The position numbers and the translations under genes were made by a program. A stretch of DNA of 64,000 nt, taken from Ecdyonurus torrentis. Lineage: Eukaryota; Arthropoda; Insecta; Ephemeroptera; Heptageniidae. The notes below the pieces were generated by a model. The model did no database searches, was not told where the DNA came from, and saw nothing but the letters and a program-made list of their open reading frames with translations. This document shows positions 24,901 through 36,080 of this stretch, in pieces; position 1 is the first letter of the stretch; every line of letters starts with the position of its first letter. The stretch covers positions 16,225,189 to 16,289,188 of the forward strand of contig OX439131.1 in NCBI GenBank assembly GCA_949318235.1, given 5' to 3'.

Positions 24901-27108
24901 AAAACATTAAGATTATTATTGTTTATCAAATCGAGTTAAGTAAATAACGACTATTTTATATTTACGCTTATTTTCTTATAAGCATAATAATGAAAACAGT
25001 TCTTTATTGGGTAAAATTTTTAAAATTTAAAATTAGAAGCAATTCATTAAAGCACTTACAAGAATCCTAAGGACCTAAGATTTCTAAACATACAAATAGC
25101 TTTGAATTTATGTGACATAAGTGCTTTATTGGAACGCTTCATAAGATTTCTAAATTTTAATTAGCCTAAAACGTACTGTATACATCTTTAAGTTGAGTTC
25201 ACACTTTGCAATACATTTAATATGCAATAAATTAGTTTCCATATAAACCGAAATGAAAATCATTAAATTTTTATGTAATAATATATTTATTATATAGTAA
25301 AAATATTGCTTCGTGTGAACAGACCATAAAGCTGCAATTGTAGTTTATATTTAAGATAAAGGCACTTTCATTAATACCATTAGAACGTGACTCTATACCT
25401 CACTACTGTAAGTTGTTATATAAGCGTATTAAAATACTTCTTGTTTTTTAGAGACTAATCACATGGTTTCATACAGAAGATTTCAAGTTGAAACAAAAGG
25501 AAATAAAACCCTAAGAAATAACAAACACACAAATAAATCCTATTAGTTTGGCTTGCACACTAACAAGTTTAATTAAAACGAATTCCATTGCGTGGCGGAA
25601 GTCAGAACTCTATTGAACACCAAAAATCTTTATACTTGTTCTTTTCTTTTATATATATATATATAAAGACAGGAAGAAGTATTTTCTTTTTCTTTCTCTA
25701 GCATTATCAAATTGCATCATTAATAAAAGTGCTTGATGTCATTAATTTAATTGTATTTTATATGAGTTTAAATTGATATGTCAATTTTATTGATCAGCTA
25801 AATTATAGAAATGACACAAATTAATTAAAATTTCACATAGATTGCTAAAATAGAAAATAAAATTTCTTTAAAAAAAGGCTTTTGTATAAAAATTAAAATA
25901 TGATTTTAAATTAATTTCATTAATGAAAAAAACTTAAACCCATAGAAAAAAAAAATGGTATGTGCGTATAGTCGAAAAAAAGTTTATTATTTTATTAAAA
26001 TATCATAAATTTTTATGCAGTATAAAACTTTAAACTGTAAAGAGGCTTTGTTTAAATTTATCTCCTTATTTTATAACTGTGAGTTATTAGTGGCTTATTT
26101 ATATTCAGTATCAAGTTTTGCAAGTATCTTGACAAATAATTAAATAGGCGCAAATAAAAATTTATTGAGAAAACAAATTATTGTTTCTTGTTTTAAAATG
26201 GGAAAAAAACTAAACCACAAAACCACGGACAAAAAAACTTTTATATTTAATTGTTTAAATAATATTTTTGTGTGCGTTGGCGTATCATGAAAGGATGTAC
26301 AAAATATTATCAGAAAAATTTATTTAATAAAGGAGTCAAAAATTTTTCTTTAGATATTTTAGAGCTAGAATTTTCACACCATTTCACTTAATATTTTAGA
26401 AAGCAAATAAAATTAAACTAAGCAATATTGAATTGAAATATGACACTAATTATCAAGTATAGCTACTCAAGTACTGTTAAATTAATTGAATTGCCAGTAA
26501 CAGAATATTTATCATAGTATTATGTTATGCTGGAAAATGTACTTAAAAAACTAAAACCGTCCATGAAAGGACATTATGGTGTTCTCTCACATAGTATCTA
26601 AAATATTTTAATATAATGATATTTAGGTATGTATTACTCTGGCAGCTTTGTGAGTCAATACGGAAAATTAAGCTTTCAAATCAAATAAATATCTAAAAGA
26701 GAATGCTATATGTTTATGTATTGCTTTTCATTTCAAACGATATCATGTTACAGTTAGTATATAGTAGGGCGCGTATTATTGTTTCCTTATTTGAATCTTA
26801 ATCCACTAGTTCAAGATAAAAATTATAAAAGCTCATCAACTGAGAAAATTATAAATATTCGATTTTCATTTCACTTCTATTTCAGAAATATTGTTCGCGA
26901 ATCTTTTCTGTGTTTATAGTATAATATTAGTGTAAAAGAAGCACAAAATAATTAGTTGTGTCTTAATTTTCAAAAGTTTTTAGATAGCAAATTATAAAAA
27001 TAACTTATATAATTACTTACAGATTATAACTTATATGATGTCACATTTTACGGGAAATTAAAGTAGCATTGATTAGCATTTTATAAGACATACTTTGCTT
27101 GCGCTCAA
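21923..27108. other. Long A+T-rich interval, no gene seen
   Basis: More than 5 kb with no defendable frame, RNA or repeat family. It has a T run at 22934-22959 and an A run at 24699-24724. A slightly less A+T-rich patch at 23105-23250 stays closed in all frames. Confidence 0.55.
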
Positions 27109-27140
27109 TAAGCGCCTTACAGTTAGGCAACTTTTTCATC
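27109..27140. repeat. Half-copy of the 10.1 kb hairpin
   Basis: AAGCGCCTTACAGTTAGGCA then ACTTTTTCAT follows the left arm of 10146-10215. No second arm is present. Confidence 0.45.
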
Positions 27141-27307
27141 TTGTATGCTTTGCAGGTTTTATAAGTCTTTAGGAACTTACATAACATATTTTTACAATAA
27201 ATTGTTTGTATTTCATTTAAATATAAAATTATTGGTTTTAAGTTTAAAATGTGAAATTTTATCACTTTATTAGAAGTTATAGAAGTTAAAGAGACAAAAA
27301 ACAAAGA

Positions 27308-27321
27308 GAAGAAGAAGAAGA

Positions 27322-27381
<60 letters not shown>
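27308..27381. repeat. (GAA)n-(GA)n microsatellite
   Basis: About six GAA units grading into about 55 bp of GA. Confidence 0.96.
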
Positions 27382-27385
<4 letters not shown>

Positions 27386-27654
27386 ATTACTTTTTACTGT
27401 CCAATTGAATCAAACCATATCAACAAAAAAATAAACACCATAAAATTGGTCAATTTACAGTCTAAGCTCACCAGACCGTACTTGTAATTTATTTTCTTGA
27501 ACTCTTCTTAAACTTCACCCAACTCATTGTTTGTGTCTAGCTTTAATTTAAGTTTCTCTCGTCAGCAACAATAAATAAAACTTAAAAGAGAAACAATTGT
27601 TAATATTGAAACAGAAGTAACTATCGATATAACCGCAATGTTATATAATATGAT

Positions 27655-27698
27655 AATATTTGAACAATATTTGAACAATATTTGAACAATATTTGAAC
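27655..27698. repeat. 11-bp tandem repeat, 4 units
   Basis: Four exact copies of AATATTTGAAC, with a partial unit on each side. Confidence 0.95.
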
Positions 27699-27769
27699 AA
27701 TTTCTTATAAAGTATTTAATTTGCATTGAAATTAACAAAGAAATACAACTAACATGTAAGTAGTTTTTA

Positions 27770-28086
27770 TTAAAGGCGTAGAACACCTTGAACAAAAAAG
27801 TTGCCTAATATCCTAACATACCCAAATATCAACATTATTTTGGCCGGAGTCATTGATTTCTAATTTATTTTCCACTTACAAAATGTCAGTTGCGGGTTTA
27901 CTACGTCACAGCTCGCCTGGTCCACGCGCGCGGAAACAGGCGAGCTGTGACGTAGTAAACCCGCAACTGACACTTTGTAAATGGAAAATAAATTAGAAAT
28001 CAATGACTCCGACCAAAATAATGTTGATATTCGGGTATGTTAGGATATTAGGCAACTTTTTTGTTCAAGGTGTTCTACGTCTTTAA
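27770..28086. mobile_element. Palindromic MITE family B, copy b (full length)
   Basis: A 317-bp near-perfect palindrome. It begins TTAAAGGCGTAGAACACC and ends GGTGTTCTACGTCTTTAA. Arms run through TTGAACAAAAAAGTTGCC, CCTAACATACCC, TCATTGATTTCTAATTTATT and CTACGTCACAGCTCGCC to a short loop (GGTCCACGCGCGCGG). Both ends carry TTAA. There is no coding sequence. Compared with copy a, a block beside CGTCACAGCTCGCC differs in the same way on both arms. Confidence 0.92.
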
Positions 28087-28172
28087 GATTTTTTTTTTAT
28101 TTGTTTTTTATCTTGAAGTATAATAAATGAAAATTTAAATTTTATGGTTTTTCTTTTGATAGTTAAAATATC

Positions 28173-28602
28173 AAACTGAAAATAAAAAGTACCACAGGCT
28201 GGTATTTTCAAACTGATACTTACTAAACATTTCGTGCATTGTCTCTAAATATTTAAGCTTATACATCAAATTCTATTTCTTATGCATAAAAATTACCTAA
28301 ATTTATACAAATTACAATTCCATAGATAATAAACATTTAAAATCTTTACTTTCTACCAGTGCATGGGTACTGGGCACTGTCTACTAGTGAAATGGGTAAA
28401 CAGTATACTCTATAATGTTTATTGTTAACGGAGAACTCGTATATCTTTTGTATACACTCATCACACTTGCATCGACACTAGTTTTTAAAAGATTGAATAT
28501 TTGATGAAAAAATTCTCGTGCTTTGACGCATAATCAAAGCATTTTGTAGTTACTATGTAAACATTGATGCGTTAAGAGTATACATTTGCTTTTTGAGTGT
28601 AT
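28173..28602 (+). repeat. Interspersed repeat family E, copy 1 (uninterrupted)
   Basis: Aligns with 58256-59058 once the family A element is removed from the latter. Landmarks in order are ACTAAACATTTCGTGCAT, ACATCAAAT, AGTGCATGGGTA, TCTACTAGTGAAATGGGTA, AGTATACTCTA, CGTATATCTTTTGTAT, GACACTAG, TTTGACGCA and GTTAAGAGTATAC. No open frame is shared, and function and class are unknown. The site AGTATACTCTA near 28402-28412 corresponds to the insertion point in copy 2 and is unoccupied here. Confidence 0.75.
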
Positions 28603-28854
28603 ATCACCTTTTTCTTCTTCTGTTCTGGTTAGGTTGGCTTAGGATTTTTATTCATACAGCCAGTATCTGCTTTTTTTGTTACCTCACTTTTTGTTACTTG
28701 TTTTAGTACTACTTTTTTACAAACTTTTTTACAAACCTTTTTTTTTTTTTTTTTTTTTTAATTTCACATTAAATTATCACTGTGTTTTTCACTATATTTT
28801 GTATGAAATAGGTTTTACAAAAATGCTCTTGAAGTTTGCTATATCAAATTTTAG

Positions 28855-29079
28855 TTAAAGCATACTATATTTACGGCTTCTCCTATACAAGCAAGATCGA
28901 CGAGTTTTTTTCCATTGTTATAAAAAAAAACACGTTAAAAACCTCAAAATTACATATTTTTATTATGTTGTTATGGTTAAAGGTTCCTAACAACCTTTTC
29001 GTTGTTGATCCGTTGCTAAGATTTGTTCTTATGGGTCGATCTTGCTTGTAGTAACGACCGTTAATATAGTTTGCTTTAA
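28855..29079. mobile_element. TTAA-bounded MITE H
   Basis: A 225-bp element beginning TTAAAGCATACTATAT and ending ATATAGTTTGCTTTAA. Terminal arms of about 46 bp include a perfect 16-bp pair, TACAAGCAAGATCGAC (28886-28901) with 29035-29050. The interior is A+T-rich and non-coding. Termini match the TTAAAG...CTTTAA pattern of families B and C although the rest is unrelated. Confidence 0.82.
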
Positions 29080-29402
29080 TTTTAGTGAACTATGACACGA
29101 TTGATATCGGAAAAGAAAGATATCCGCCAAATCAAAAACATAAATATATAAAACTTTTGGAATTACAATTTTTTTTTAACATTTTTTGTTTCTAATTACA
29201 AACAAAAGGTGCTAACTTTTTTCAAACAATTAAAAAAAGAATATTTTATTTTATATAATTTAAAAAATGAATTATCTTTTTAATATATAATTTCAATTAT
29301 ATATTAAAATTATAAAATAAGAATAAAAAAAAATCACCAATTTTTTTATATTATTAAATATGAAAAGTTGAAATAAAAAATACTTTTTTAATATCCTTTA
29401 TT

Positions 29403-29405
<3 letters not shown>

Positions 29406-29499
<94 letters not shown>
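29406..29499. repeat. (TA)n microsatellite
   Basis: About 94 bp of pure TA. Confidence 0.98.
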
Positions 29500-29501
<2 letters not shown>

Positions 29502-30639
29502 TTTATTTACTAAGGAATGATGTTTGATAATATTTTAAGAAAAACTTTTAAATATAAAAAACTTTCTCTTATGAATGGAGCTTATATAAAATAAAATTTA
29601 ACTTTTTTTTAATTGAAACCATTAATTTAAAATTGAAATTAATCAGTCGTAAAATTATTGCTGATGTGTTAAGCACTCTTTCAGAAAAAAAAATGTATTA
29701 ACCGTTAAAAAAAATTAAAACAAAAAAACAAACTTGAAATACTGCCATACAATTTTTGCATTAAATTTTGTTATTTATTATTATTCAACCTTTTTTAACT
29801 TTTTATTTTGCTAAAAATGTATTATAATAAAAAATTATGAAACGCGATTTTTTATTTTTATTTTATTATTTTATTTTTTTTTTATGAAAGTCTATAATAA
29901 TTGTAAATACTGAGAATTTATATGAACAATTTTATGGTACCGTAATATTTTACTACTATACTTGTAATAAATCATGAAGCGTGTATGGATTGTACAAGAC
30001 ATTATTGGTCAGTCTATCAAACTGTAATGTTGTGTGTGGACAATTTTTATAGACCATTTTATACACACGGCTACTTCTACATGTCCGGCGAATTTCCCGT
30101 CATCAATTTTAGATATCAATTTTAATTTAATTCACGTCAGGCCAGGTTTGCGCATCAGTAATAAAAAACAATAAAAAAAATGGCACTTAGCAACAACAAA
30201 TTATTGAATTAAAATAAATTAAAGTTAAAGTGTATTTAAAAAAAATATTATATCACTAATAAAGTGGATGCTATATGTTATCAATTACGTAATCATATCA
30301 ACTTTGACTTATTTGGTACAAGTTTATCGTAGTATTGTAATGAAAATTGCTTTAAAGTTAACTTGTAAACCCTTTTAAATTTGTATTTTTTATTAAAGCT
30401 GCTTTTATTTTTCCAAATATTCAACACTTAATAATAATCATTTAATAATGTTGAATTTTCAAACCCAAGTAAATTCCATGCACGTTAAGAATTCGGATTG
30501 TGTTAATTTTCTCTTTATTTATTTTGTATTACTTACAGAAATAATATAATAATAATGAACTAACTATGACGCAAACAGTTGCCTCTTTTAGCGATTGTAC
30601 TGGATCATGAACCTTAGCCGTAACAGTTAGCAATTAGCA
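29500..30639. other. A+T-rich interval, no gene seen
   Basis: No features beyond short A and T runs. Confidence 0.55.
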
Positions 30640-30735
30640 TATATTGCAATTAAACAAAATCTACTAGTAAAGTACGAAGAAAAAAAAAGATATTATAGCG
30701 ATCTATAAAAACTTCACAAAGTATTATTTGATAAA
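30640..30735 (+). repeat. Interspersed repeat F, copy 1
   Basis: Shares ATATTGCAAT, AACAAAATCTA, TAAAGTACGAAGAAAAAAA, TATAGCGATC and AAACTTCACA with 31785-31880. It is about 75-90 bp with small indels. Boundaries and class are unknown. Confidence 0.65.
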
Positions 30736-30878
30736 AAAAATATATATCCAGTGGCATACATTAAATTGTTTTTTGTTTTTTTTTATTAAATATTGCGTCA
30801 AAACTGGAGATTTTTTCTTTTTTTACGCTCTAATCAATAACAATTAAATTAAAAACTATGTTTAAATATCAGCCGCCG

Positions 30879-30890
30879 CCCCCCCCCCCC
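30879..30890. repeat. C12 run
   Basis: Twelve C after CCGCCG and before TCCC; a possible i-motif/G-quadruplex site, second of the window's strong G/C runs. Confidence 0.8.
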
Positions 30891-31396
30891 TCCCAAACAT
30901 ATATAGCCCGAATGCCCATGATGCAAAAACAAAAAATTTGGATAAAATAAACAAAAATCAATTCCACATTCATGTGTAATACCAATTATTCTGATACAAA
31001 ATAATATATTAAAATGGGACATAAAGAGAGATAGAGAAAATAGCAAGAGATTGATGAGATATGGTCGTGTGAACTAAAACACATGTATGTAATACGTTAA
31101 ATTAGAATCATCGAAAACGAGAATTGCGAACTACTGTATTGTTTACTTTATTTTATCCATTGCGTACATGGCAGATAAAATACACGGACTAAAATAAACG
31201 TGAAATAGCTATACTATAGTTGAATGTCAACAACATTTATTCTACATTGTACACAATATAGTAATATGCTATAGGGATTATACAAAGCATACAAGATGTG
31301 TTTGAAAGAATAATTAATTTATTCATAATTCAAAACTAAGCAAAATTTATGCTATGTAAGATATAATAATTTTTCACTATTATAGTATAGTAAAAG

Positions 31397-31735
31397 TTAA
31401 AGACATAGACCACGTGAAATAACATGTTCTTTTTAATGATTAAACACACTATAGGATCTCCAAAACTGATGACAGTTTTTACCAGAATGTAAATGAGACC
31501 CCACAAGAGAGCGTGAAAATACTGTAAAAAGATCTTTTTGCGTGACAATTCTTGTTTCTGACGTCAAAAATAGGCAAAAATTAGTATGCAAATGTTGTGC
31601 GGGTTGCATAAATTGAAATTTTCTGAACACTGCTATGACGCTACAAAATAAACAAACTAATGCTATTTTTGTATGTCCCATCAAGTGTTTTGTGATATAA
31701 ATGCTTATTATTTCTTGTGGTCTAGATATCTTTAA
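31397..31735 (-). mobile_element. MITE family C, copy 2
   Basis: A 339-bp copy in reverse orientation, complete at both ends (TTAAAGACATAGACC on the left, ATATCTTTAA on the right). It contains GTGCGGGTTGCATAAATTG and the GACGTCA core. The reverse-strand 122-codon frame at 31433-31801 runs through it but is not conserved in the other copies. Confidence 0.85.
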
Positions 31736-32160
31736 AGGAAAAAATAAGAAATAACTAATAGTATAATTTGCAATTTTTGCATACATATTGCAATATAACA
31801 AAATCTATAACGTAAAGTACGAAGAAAAAAAATAGTATAGCGATCGATAGAAACTTCACAGTTTATTACTGGATACAAAAAACTACTCATTGATAAATTA
31901 CAAGATGGTACCGTTACATAAACATATTTTATGTCTTCAAAATTTGAGAAAAAATTAATAAAGTAATCAACGAGAGTTGCAATTTCTATTTTCAAACTGA
32001 ATTTCGTGAAATCATGAATTCTGAAAGCTGAAATAATGCCTACTTTACAAGATTTTAACCCCAGTTTGTGGGAGCTGTATACGAAAAGGCTTGGTACATA
32101 ATAAGTACGTATGTAAGTTTTTTCCCATGTACCCGCTTTATTTTTATTAAACAATTCCAT
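31732..32160 (-). other. Unexplained 142-codon open frame
   Basis: I do not recognise this frame. It starts MELFNKNKAGTWEK and ends at a stop just inside the family C element. It has a cysteine- and aromatic-rich middle (VPSCNLSMSSF) and a hydrophobic C-terminus (LQIILLVISYFFL) that could pass as a membrane segment. It is the longest frame here not built from a microsatellite. Against it: no domain, no codon bias and A+T-rich composition. Its C-terminal third crosses repeat F (31785-31880), and no splice sites or neighbouring exons are seen. It is most likely chance or an old element remnant. Confidence 0.12.
31785..31880 (+). repeat. Interspersed repeat F, copy 2
   Basis: Partner of 30640-30735, lying about 50 bp beyond the family C element. 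Confidence 0.65.
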
Positions 32161-32954
32161 TTTTTGTTAAATTTTATACAGAATTTATATTTATTATATT
32201 ACTATTTTAAGTTTTTTTTTATTAAGTCTAAAATATTTGTTAGTGAGACAAAAAGTATAGCTTGAGGTACGTAATTATAAATAATAATTTAACAGATAAA
32301 ATAATTACATGTAAATTTGCCAATTCCCAAAAGGCATAGTTTCAAATTTGTTGTTTTACCATTAGATTTGGCGTAATTAACTCTCAGAATATTTAATGTG
32401 AATTTAGCTTAAAATCATTTAAAAAAATTTGCAATCATAAAATGCAATCATAAAAAAGACATGAATTAAATTAGAACTATTTTAATTATATAATCACTGT
32501 TTTAGGTTAACACTTACGATTCAAATTTGACACAAAATTTTTAGTGAATAAAACATTGATCTTTTTTTAAATTTATAAATATACTTAGCTGGAACCTCTT
32601 AAAAAGTAATTCTCTTCGCAATTTTCAACGTATCTACTTCAGGTTGACGATTTTAAAAAAGAAAAAGCGACTTCTTAGCTTGAGAGTAATCTTTCGCATT
32701 AACTTTTTTTTCTTTCTTGCTGGTTTCATTCAGGTTTTTTCCAAGAAAATATAACATTAAGACAAAATTTAACATTTCGGAAGCACTCACATTTTATAAA
32801 AGATTAGAAGTTAAATATATATATTTTTTCCACTTTATACACCACATTAAAATAATCATCAAGAGAGTAGAACAAGAAGAAGAATAAGAGTAGAATATTC
32901 AACATTTGGTTCGTGGTTCGTTGAACAAAATTTATAAATTTAAATTATTATTAT
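32161..32954. other. Interval with no gene seen
   Basis: A+T-rich, no repeats or frames of note. Confidence 0.5.
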
Positions 32955-33262
32955 AGCTTGTTCTATAAACTACACACAAATATTGAGCCAGCTTCGAAAA
33001 TGATCCTTTGTTAAAAACATCTGATTATGACGTCGTTACCTGTTTACCACGCTTATACACATATGGTCGATCATTGTTATTTCTTCTTTTAGAGCTTTGA
33101 ACTTGATAAGAATGAAAGAAACTTCCTAAAAAAAAGTTCCAGTCTTAATATGCGACTCACTTTTATCGGCTCAAAAAATAAGATCAACCAATGAATGTAT
33201 CTTATTTTGTTAGTCAGCCAATCACTGTTATTGAGATTTACGTTACTTTACAGAACGAGCTT
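32955..33262 (+). mobile_element. MITE family A, copy 3
   Basis: A 308-bp copy starting AGCTTGTTCTATAAAC and ending TTACAGAACGAGCTT. It is close to copy 1 across its length. TTATA before and TATA after are too low in complexity to call a target duplication. Confidence 0.85.
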
Positions 33263-35790
33263 ATATAAAATACTTTTTTTTTTCAAGTAAAAATACTTTA
33301 GTAGTGAGATAATAGACTAACTATGCAATTTCAAGTTACAAAATAAAGTTTAAAAAAATGTTGACGTTTTCAAACTGGATAGTTTGATAATGATGCTATT
33401 CTCTTGTTAATATAAAAAAACTGTGAACGTTTAAGAAATTTTAAGCTTCAGGCTTTTAATTAATTAATTAGATTTATTAGTATAATCAATACAAATTTAA
33501 TGAACCTTAATATGAATACAGTATATAAATAACAAATAAACAAAACATTTTCCTTAAAACTCTTATTCATATGATATTTCCTAATCATATATATATAACC
33601 ACAGACTTGTACAGTGAATACCAAACCCCGAGAGCTGTGAAATATATATTATTAACTGTTTCAATGTGAGACACTAAATAACTACTATTTAAACCATATT
33701 ATACATCAAGCAACTTTCAATCACAATGAATTTAATCTTGCTTATCTTTAGAATTTTGTAATTAATTTTAAAATAACAAAACAATGCTTTTATAGGGTTA
33801 GTAAAATAAATGTCACAAAACAAAATCCAATCATTCGTATGTTAAATTAAGCTAGTACGTTCGAAGGGGAACAATAATGGTATCTAAAACTCAAACCTTG
33901 TACAAAATAATCAAAAAATGTTTAGCCTGGGTTGAATTTTTTCTGGATTAGTTTGACTTGAAACCCGAATTCAGCTTGAAATCAATACACGATAGAAACG
34001 ATAGGCTTGATATTCGAATTGAAACTTCAAAACGAGCTGTCGATCCCATGAGGAATAAAGCTCGTTTCCCGTAATAAGAGAAAGTTTTAAATTAAATTAA
34101 AAATGTCTTACAGATATTAGTAACAAATTGATTTTATATGTTTACAAGAGAATCGAAACATCATAATAAATTAAAAATGTCAAACTTGTTTTTATTGCAT
34201 TCTTCAAAAAATATTCTTAGTTTGAATTATATATATATATTTAAAGGATCGTTTCTTTCACGAGCCATTCAAGGGCTCAGCTAGAGCTGGCTCATGTTCG
34301 ACCTAAAAGCTTGAAACCCGGATTTGAACATTTCCAAAAGAATAAATATCAGTGTAATACTTAGAATTTTATACTAAAATTGAAAGTCTACTTTTTTCAC
34401 TGCTTAAATTAGTATTATTCTGATCTTTTTGAAAATGTGAGCTATGCAAAATATGAGAAAGCAACCGTAAAAACATGTTGCATATATTTCAATTCAAAGG
34501 TTATAAATTTTATTCTAAAGAACAGTGTAATACCATAGTATGTAATACTTAATGATGTAAAAAAAATATATAACAATAATAATAAAGCATTCACGAGGGT
34601 ATATTTTTAAGACTGAATAGATTTTTTTTTTTTTTTTTTTTTTTTTTAGATTTAATTATTTTCCTCCTAAAACGGGGAAAAAGGTTGAAAAAAACAAGTA
34701 ATAATTAAAAAGAGGTCTTTTTAACTTTCAATTAATTTTTCATTGTAATTTTGGTATCCCTATAAAATAATTGTTAACTTTTGAACAGTACTTCAAACGG
34801 AAAAAAAAAAGAAAAAAAAAAGAGGTAAGTACCAAAAAGGGTATTGAGTATTAAAAAAAAAATGAAACTGAAAAGTGTATTGAATATTAAAAAAAAAAAT
34901 GAAACTTTTCTCGATAGACACATAAAGAACTCGTTAGCAAGCACGAGTATAACTGAAAATTTAGATACTTTTTGCAGAGACCTCTCGTTAAAAAAAGATA
35001 ACACATTTCATTATAAAAAAAAAAAAAAAAAAAAATACATGTACACAGGAAAGCAGTAAAAGGCTGTTTAAAACTTTTTGAATAGTATTAAACATTTTAC
35101 GTTGATATTAAAAAAATATGTCTAAGTTATTACAAAAGCAAAAATAATTGTTAAGAAAATTAAACGTAACATTTTTCTGGAGGAAATTGTAGGAATGTAA
35201 AACACTAAAACTTTTATGTTTTTACATTGTAATATACAATTCAAATATTGATTTAAAATATATTTATATATTTATTTTCTCATTGTTTATATAGATTATT
35301 TGAACAATATGTTGAATCAGTATTGAAAGAATGTAGAAAAAATAAATAAAATATTTTTGCATGCAAATAACATTTTGGTGAATTTTTTGTTGATGTATTG
35401 TATTTGATATTGTTCAAAAACTCTTTTGTAACAAAAAGAATAAAGAAATTTAAAAAGGAAAATGAAATGTCATTTGTTTTAGGATTTTTTTTTTCTTTTT
35501 GCGAAAAAAAATTTTGTACGTTTGAAGTGATTTTTTTTTTTTTTTTTTTTTTAGAATAATAAAAATTGTTATTGTTTGCTATTGAAAAAAAAAAACAAGT
35601 AAAGGAATGTTTGATAAGTGGTTAGAATGATGGTGAGGGTTAACTTTCAGATGTGATGGTTGTCATAGTGTAAAAAGAAAAACTACTTTTCGAATAGACA
35701 CAAGCCTTTATAAAGTTTGCTATATTACATTTCTCACGTATATTTATGAATTTATGTAAGAGAAAAAAAGGGAAGTTTAAAAAAAGTAAC
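33263..35790. other. A+T-rich interval, no gene seen
   Basis: T runs at about 34622-34647 and 35532-35552 and A runs at 34801-34820 and 35016-35034. Nothing else recognisable. Confidence 0.55.
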
Positions 35791-36080
35791 TTAAAGGGAA
35801 GGATCAGAGGTCCTACATCTTTAGATTTTGATCGTCAATGGCTATAAAATTTAGTATCATTTTAAAGCTTATTATATGTCAGGTACTACTAATAAAAATG
35901 TCACCATTGAAGTATGAAGGAAAAATAATGTTGAATTTAACATTGAGTATTATGAACACAGAATTTTAAACCCCAGTAATTCTTAATTTTGCAAAGTGAT
36001 CACAATATCTTTTAAATATTTGTGTTCCTCGTAATCTTAAGTACCGTTAAAAAGAAATAGGTCCAGCTAACAATCATTTT
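35791..36080 (+). repeat. Interspersed repeat family G, copy 3
   Basis: Best-preserved copy of family G, starting TTAAAGGGAAGGATCAGAGG. It then shows TTTTGATCGTC, AAATTTAGTATCATTTTAAA, AATGGTGAC in reverse sense and TTTTGCAAAGTGATCACAAT. The TTAAAGG start resembles the TTAA-bounded MITEs, but no matching right terminus is visible. Confidence 0.55.

Noticed and set aside
27655..27698. CRISPR-like array from the 11-bp tandem repeat
   Set aside because: Units are contiguous with no spacers, and the DNA is eukaryotic.
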